Below are positions 15,057 through 20,068 of a DNA stretch of 20,068 nt, one piece after another. The notes beneath the pieces are model-generated. The model was not told the origin of the DNA and did no database searches. It worked only from the letters and a program-made list of their open reading frames with translations. The stretch is from Roseiarcus sp035656495. Lineage in GTDB: Bacteria > Pseudomonadota > Alphaproteobacteria > Rhizobiales > Beijerinckiaceae. A program made the translations under genes and the position numbers. Positions within the stretch are counted from its first letter, which is position 1. Every line of letters starts with the position of its first letter. The stretch is taken from NCBI GenBank assembly GCA_035656495.1, contig DASRSL010000234.1:1-20068 (forward strand), read 5' to 3'.

Positions 15057-15650
15057 CTAAGGAGGGCAGAGGTCCCAGAAGCCCTGGTGGCGGCTCGGGT
15101 CGGTGTAGTACCAGCAGAGGCCCGCCTCGGGCGGCGCGCCGGCCCAGGCGACCGCGGTCGCCGCCGTGACGAAGCCGAGCGCGGCGCCGGCCGCCACGGC
15201 GCCGCCGGGCGCCCAGTGGTACCCGCCCGGTCGCCCGGGCCAGACCGCAGGGCCTCGAGACCCATAACCGCCTCGATATGCGGAACCGCCGCGATAGCCG
15301 TAGCGATGGACGTTCCGGTTGACGTTCAGGTTCCGGTGGACGTCCACATTCCGATTGACGTTCACGTTCCGATTGACGGTGACGTTCCGGTTGATATTGC
15401 GGCCGACATTGCCATGCGCGACGCGATGCGCTCCGCCGGCGGAGTGCGCGCCGCCGTGCGCTGCGCCCCTGTGCACGTTGCCGCGGTGACGCATGCCGCC
15501 GGGGGCGATGACTTGCGTGACGAGGCCGTCGCTCATGTGGACTGCCGGATCTGTTCCCGTGAAAATCTCGATGGCGTTCGCCTCGGGCGCGACCAGCCCC
15601 GCAAGGGCGAGCGCAAACAGTCCGTTCCTGAAACGACCCTTCCAACTCAT
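15057..15650 (-). CDS. Secreted protein with NRNV hexapeptide repeats and CWYYTDPS tail
   Basis: Hypothetical exported protein of 197 residues. A Sec signal peptide (about 1-26, ending PEANA) is followed by a His/Gly/Arg-rich stretch. Five hexapeptide repeats of the form NRNVxV follow at 87-116, then a Tyr/Gly/Arg-rich segment, a hydrophobic Ala/Gly segment (about 149-170) and the tail GLCWYYTDPSRHQGFWDLCPP, of which the two cysteines could form a disulfide. This architecture is common among unannotated rhizobial exported proteins; I know no function for it. ATG 15650 is chosen because GGGAGG lies six bases upstream and it begins the signal peptide; the longer open frame to 15989 is not credible. 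It is a single-gene unit, with the palindrome at 14958-14981 downstream. A cell-envelope role is only a guess. Confidence 0.8.
   Translation of the reverse strand: MSWKGRFRNGLFALALAGLVAPEANAIEIFTGTDPAVHMSDGLVTQVIAPGGMRHRGNVHRGAAHGGAHSAGGAHRVAHGNVGRNINRNVTVNRNVNVNRNVDVHRNLNVNRNVHRYGYRGGSAYRGGYGSRGPAVWPGRPGGYHWAPGGAVAAGAALGFVTAATAVAWAGAPPEAGLCWYYTDPSRHQGFWDLCPP
15303..15392 (-). repeat. Five 18-bp tandem coding repeats (hexapeptide NRNVxV)
   Basis: Five in-frame 18-base units encode NRNVTV, NRNVNV, NRNVDV, HRNLNV and NRNVHR. On the plus strand the recurring core is TTCCG(G/A)TTGACGTT. The units differ mostly at synonymous or conservative positions, so they have diverged under protein-level constraint. 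The copy number may vary between strains. Confidence 0.85.
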
Positions 15651-16135
15651 GCGTCGCCTCCCGGGCCGACTCGCCGTCCGGCCCTCCCGCAGAACCGAAC
15701 ACGCCCGCAGCCGATATGGCCGCCCGCCTCGCGAAAGCCTGCGCCGCGGCCGAGCGGAACTATCTGCGGGACCGGCGAAATTTGCAATCGGCCGCCCCGC
15801 CGCGGAATCTTCCGGCAACAGGGTCAACCGACGGGCCGGTCGACCGGGCCGCGATGCTTCGGCGCCGCCGGCGACGCGGAAAGTCCGGTTGCTCCGTTGC
15901 AGCTGTCTGGCCGCGGCGCTCGAGCATGTCTTTCTTTTCGGCGGTCCCCCGCCCAGCCTTGTCCCTCCACGCGCGACAAAGGGCCCCATTTCGCCCCTTG
16001 AACGCGGTCGCGCGAAAAGCGCTATGATGGCTACGCGAGAGCCAGATCAGGCTCCCGCAGGAGACGACCTCAAAATGGGTCCGCCCGAGCGAACGACGCT
16101 TCAGACGGCCCTCATTGAGCCCTAGGGAGGAGCAA
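15651..16135. other. 485-bp intergenic region between divergent genes
   Basis: GC-rich sequence separates the repeat-protein gene (minus) and the sugar importer (plus). Several long open frames cross it, but they lack ribosome binding sites and recognisable domains and reflect GC content. The only structured part I can point to is the promoter-like stretch near 15998-16054. No RNA gene is recognised. Confidence 0.5.
15998..16054 (+). promoter_or_regulatory. Candidate promoter and operator of the sugar ABC operon
   Basis: TTGAAC (15998-16003) and TATGAT (16023-16028) are separated by 19 bases, slightly longer than ideal. Just past the expected start site is the inverted repeat GAGCC-AGATCA-GGCTC (16039-16054), placed where a LacI-type repressor could act. 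No regulator gene lies in the window. A leader of about 100 bases then precedes the first gene. Confidence 0.35.
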
Positions 16136-17122
16136 ATGACCAAATTCTTCAAAACAACGATTCTGTCCGCCGAAGGCCTCACCCGCCGCGGCTTCATCGC
16201 CGCCGGGGCGGCCGGCTCAGCGGCGATTTTGACCGGCGGCCTGCAGCCGGCGTTCGCCGCCGACAAGCCGAAAGTCGGGCTGGTGATGAAGTCGCTCGCC
16301 AACGAGTTCTTCAAGCAGATGGAGGCGGGCGCTGAGAAATACGCGGCCGCCAACGCCGACAAGTTCGAATTCAAGGCCGTCGGTATGAAGGACGAGCGCG
16401 ATTTCGCCGCCCAGGTCGACGCGATCGAGAATTTCGTCACCCAGAAATACGACATCATCGTCGTCGCGCCGGCCGACTCCAAGGCGATGGTCACGCCGAT
16501 CGCCAAGGCGGTCAAGGACGGCGTCAAGGTGATCAACATCGACGTCGAGCTCGACAAGGACGCCAAGAAAGCGGCCGGCGTCGATCTCGCCTTCTTCGGG
16601 CCCGACAACCGCGCCGGGGCCAAGCTGGCCGGCGACGCGCTCGCCCAGAAGCTCGGGGCGGGCGGGAAGGTCGTCATTCTCGAGGGCAATCCCGAGGCGG
16701 ACAACGCCGTTCAGCGGAAGCTCGGCTTCATGGAATCGGTCAAGGAGGGTCAGCTGCAGCTGCTCGACAGCAAGACCGCGCACTGGGAGACGGAAGAGGC
16801 CAACACGCTGATGACCAACTTCCTCACCCAGTATCACGACATCCAGGGCGTGATGGCGGCGAACGACTCGATGGCGCTCGGCGTCGTCAAGGCGCTCGAC
16901 GCCGCGGGTCTCAGCGGCAAGGTGCAGGTCGTGGGCTTCGACAACATTCCGGCGGTGCAGCCCTTGGTCAAGAACGGCAAGATGCTGGCGACCGTCGAGC
17001 AGTACGGAGCCGATATGGCCGTGCTCGGCATCAAGTACGGGATGCGCGAGAGGGCGGGCGAGACGTTCACCGGGTGGGTCAAGACGCCGATCAAGTTGAT
17101 CGAGGCCAAAGACCTCTCGTAG
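16136..17122 (+). CDS. Ribose-type sugar ABC transporter substrate-binding protein
   Basis: Periplasmic binding protein of the RbsB type (Peripla_BP_4), 328 residues. It carries a twin-arginine signal (TRRGFIAAGAAGSAA) with cleavage expected after QPAFA, about residue 41. The mature chain begins KPKVGLVMKSLANEFFKQMEAG, the usual first strand and sugar-binding loop. GVMAANDSMALGVVKAL and VVGFDNIPA are conserved second-lobe motifs. ATG 16136 follows a strong GGGAGGAG. Tat export means the protein folds before crossing the membrane, which is less common than Sec for this family. It is the first gene of a three-gene importer, separated from the ATPase by a hairpin-rich spacer. The sugar or polyol cannot be told from sequence. 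Confidence 0.92.
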   Translation: MTKFFKTTILSAEGLTRRGFIAAGAAGSAAILTGGLQPAFAADKPKVGLVMKSLANEFFKQMEAGAEKYAAANADKFEFKAVGMKDERDFAAQVDAIENFVTQKYDIIVVAPADSKAMVTPIAKAVKDGVKVINIDVELDKDAKKAAGVDLAFFGPDNRAGAKLAGDALAQKLGAGGKVVILEGNPEADNAVQRKLGFMESVKEGQLQLLDSKTAHWETEEANTLMTNFLTQYHDIQGVMAANDSMALGVVKALDAAGLSGKVQVVGFDNIPAVQPLVKNGKMLATVEQYGADMAVLGIKYGMRERAGETFTGWVKTPIKLIEAKDLS

Positions 17123-17142
17123 CGTACTCTCCCCTCTCGCCT

Positions 17143-17263
17143 TCATGCTGAGCTTGTCGAAGCAAGGGTAGGGGCCAGGCGCGAGGGGGTTCGACGCTTC
17201 GTCGGAGGCGCGGACCCCTCATGCGGCGGCCTACGGCCGCCACCTTCTCCCAAAGGGAGAAGG
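17143..17263. repeat. Mosaic intergenic repeat with stacked hairpins
   Basis: The spacer between binding-protein and ATPase genes is built of repeat-like modules. First comes TGCTGAGCTTGTCGAAGCA, a motif I know as widespread between alphaproteobacterial genes. A GAGGGG/CCCCTC-bounded stem follows (17183-17220), then a 7-bp stem GGCGGCC-TAC-GGCCGCC (17225-17241) and a 9-bp stem (17243-17263). Such stems downstream of a binding-protein gene usually protect its mRNA or partly end transcription, favouring high binding-protein levels. Confidence 0.6.
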
Positions 17264-17267
17264 GAGG
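17243..17267 (+). promoter_or_regulatory. Hairpin overlapping the ribosome binding site of the ATPase gene
   Basis: CCTTCTCCC (17243-17251) pairs perfectly with GGGAGAAGG (17255-17263) across an AAA loop. The Shine-Dalgarno sequence GGGAGG (17262-17267) of the downstream ATG 17274 begins within the last bases of this stem. The purine arm also contains an alternative GGGAG. Folding would therefore compete with ribosome access and could lower ATPase translation relative to the binding protein. This is inferred from sequence only. Confidence 0.5.
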
Positions 17268-17273
17268 AGCGCG

Positions 17274-18766
<1,493 letters not shown>

Positions 18767-18770
<4 letters not shown>

Positions 18771-19789
18771 GCGAAGCCGTTGAGGCTGCCGGCGGCAGGC
18801 GCGCCGCCGCCGTCTGGAACGACATCCTCCGCTTCGGCATGCGCGAGGCGGGGGTCGCCGTCGCCCTCGTGCTGATCGTGCTCTTCTTCTCGCTGACCGC
18901 CCCCTACTTCGCCACGCCCGAGAATTTTTTGAAGATCTTCGTCCAGATCGGGATCAACACCGTGCTCGCCTCAGGCATGACCTTCGTCATCCTGACCGGC
19001 GGCATCGACCTTTCGGTGGGGTCGGTGCTGGCTCTGTGCACGGTGGTGGGCGCGCTCATCATGACCGACAAGGATCTTCCCGTCGCGCTCTCTGTGCCGC
19101 TGGCGCTCATCGGCTGCATGGGGGTCGGCGCGCTCTGCGGCGCGATCAACGGCTTCGTCGTCGAGCAATGGAGGATCCCCTCGTTCATCGTCACGCTCGG
19201 CATGCTGAACGTCGCGAGCGGCGCGGCGCGGGTCACAAGCAACAACTCGACGATCACCGGCCTGCCGCAGCCCTTCGTCGATTTCGGCAACCTCATCGTA
19301 TTCGGCGTGCTCCCCTCGATCTTCCTGATCGCGGTCGGGGTCATCCTGGTCGGCTGGTTCATCCTGCGCTTCACGGTGTTCGGCCGGCTCATCTATGCGA
19401 TCGGCACGAACGAGGAAGCGGTCCGGCTCTCCGGCCATTCGCCGCGCGTCTACAAGAACGCCGCTTTCACCATCAGCGGGCTCACCGCCGGCGTCGCCGC
19501 GATGGTCTATCTCCTGCGCCTCAACGTCGGTAGCCCGATCGCGGGCGTCGGCTACGAGCTCAACGCCATCGCCGCCGTCATCATCGGCGGCACGAGCCTG
19601 ATGGGCGGCAAGGGCTCGATCATCGGCACGCTGGTCGGCGCCTGCATCATCCAGGTGCTGTCGACCGGTCTGCAGCTCTTCGGCGTCGGCGATAACGTGA
19701 AGCCGATCGTTATCGGCACGGTGATCGTGCTGGCCGTGGTGCTCGACGCCTACCGCGACCGGTTCCTCAGGGCGATCGAGTCGCGGTGA
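18767..19789 (+). CDS. Sugar ABC transporter permease (RbsC type)
   Basis: Integral membrane permease (BPD_transp_2) of 340 residues with roughly eight to ten hydrophobic segments. Family motifs are MTFVILTGGIDLSVGSVLAL and RIPSFIVTLGMLNVASG. AIGTNEEAVRLSG and AAVIIGGTSLMGGKGSIIGTLVGA follow. The frame stays open upstream inside the ATPase gene, but ATG 18767 forms the usual ATGA overlap and gives a normal short cytoplasmic N-terminus. It is probably a homodimeric channel served by the double ATPase. No kinase, dehydrogenase or regulator gene follows before the window turns to an unrelated minus-strand gene, so the sugar is unknown. Confidence 0.94.
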
Positions 19790-19849
19790 TTCCCGCGGCT
19801 CGCTGATCCGGGCGACGGGCGTGGGAATAGCGGGAGCTGACAGGATCAG

Positions 19850-20068
19850 TCAGGCAGGCTCTTCGGCCGGCGGCTGGTTCTCATCCGGCCCGTCGCCGAA
19901 GACGATCCCTTCGTAGAGTTCGGCAAGCGGGAGTTCGACTCCGATCTCTGGAAGGGCCAGGATGGAGTCCGCGATCAGGATTTCGTGCGTCCATGATTCG
20001 TCGGCACGGGCGTAGACGGTCGCGCCGACGCTGTCCTGTTCGAGCATGACGTAACGCCGAACGGACGG
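19850..20068 (-). CDS. Uma2-family (DUF820) nuclease-like protein, C-terminal part only
   Basis: The 3' end of a gene that continues beyond the right edge of the window; 72 codons plus stop are visible, and the reading frame is open to the last base. SVRRYVMLEQDSVGATVYAR followed by a W and an aliphatic stretch (ALPEIGVELPLAELYEGI) resembles the C-terminal half of Uma2 proteins, a PD-(D/E)XK-like fold of uncertain physiological role. The tail is acidic and Pro-rich (GDGPDENQPPAEEPA). The ATG at 20047 is internal, not a start. It converges on the sugar importer, with 60 bases between the stops. Confidence 0.65.
   Translation of the reverse strand, partial: PSVRRYVMLEQDSVGATVYARADESWTHEILIADSILALPEIGVELPLAELYEGIVFGDGPDENQPPAEEPA

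Noticed and set aside
15303..15392. CRISPR-like array of short repeats
   Set aside because: The 18-bp units are contiguous without spacers, stay in frame and encode a hexapeptide repeat of an exported protein.
15651..15989. Extension of the repeat-protein frame to 15989
   Set aside because: A signal peptide and a GGGAGG ribosome binding site define ATG 15650; the upstream codons are low-complexity Arg/Gly/Pro typical of GC-rich noncoding frames.

Overview
The window comes from a high-GC proteobacterium, most likely an alphaproteobacterium of the Hyphomicrobiales (rhizobia and relatives). This rests on the overall GC-rich codon use, a branched-chain-type (HAAT) importer attached to an aromatic pathway, an Asn-Arg-Asn-Val repeat secreted protein ending in a CWYYTDPS-type tail, and intergenic mosaic repeats of a kind seen in that group. 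The organism assignment is inference; the genes are read directly.

Positions 83-11740 form a tryptophan/kynurenine catabolic locus in three blocks. On the plus strand, a 2-aminobenzoate(anthranilate)-CoA ligase, kynureninase and tryptophan 2,3-dioxygenase overlap by ATGA junctions (83-3716). On the minus strand, a seven-gene operon (10338 down to 4064) encodes a periplasmic binding protein, two permeases, two ATPases, a small metal-binding cupin and a class A FAD monooxygenase. A MarR-type regulator, divergent from that operon, is followed by an alpha/beta-hydrolase that looks like a kynurenine formamidase (10464-11740). Together these can take tryptophan to N-formylkynurenine, kynurenine, anthranilate and 2-aminobenzoyl-CoA. 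The importer probably brings in the aromatic substrate. The substrates of the cupin and the monooxygenase cannot be deduced, and this pair is the least explained part of the locus. The enzyme that would process 2-aminobenzoyl-CoA is not in the window.

Positions 11789-14759 hold a divergent pair. A distinctly AT-richer gene encodes an M24-fold metalloenzyme whose ligand spacing matches the DMSP lyase DddP. Beside it lies a [4Fe-4S] L-serine ammonia-lyase. A tRNA-Arg(ACG) follows on the minus strand (14799-14875), then a perfect 24-base palindrome and a small secreted repeat protein (15057-15650).

Positions 16136-19789 are a ribose-type sugar ABC importer operon: a Tat-exported binding protein, a hairpin-rich spacer, a double-domain ATPase and a permease. 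The window ends inside the 3' part of a Uma2-type nuclease gene on the minus strand.

The first 82 bases are an exact reverse complement of 230-311. This looks like a fold-back artefact at a contig end, so the true upstream region of the CoA ligase is probably not represented here.
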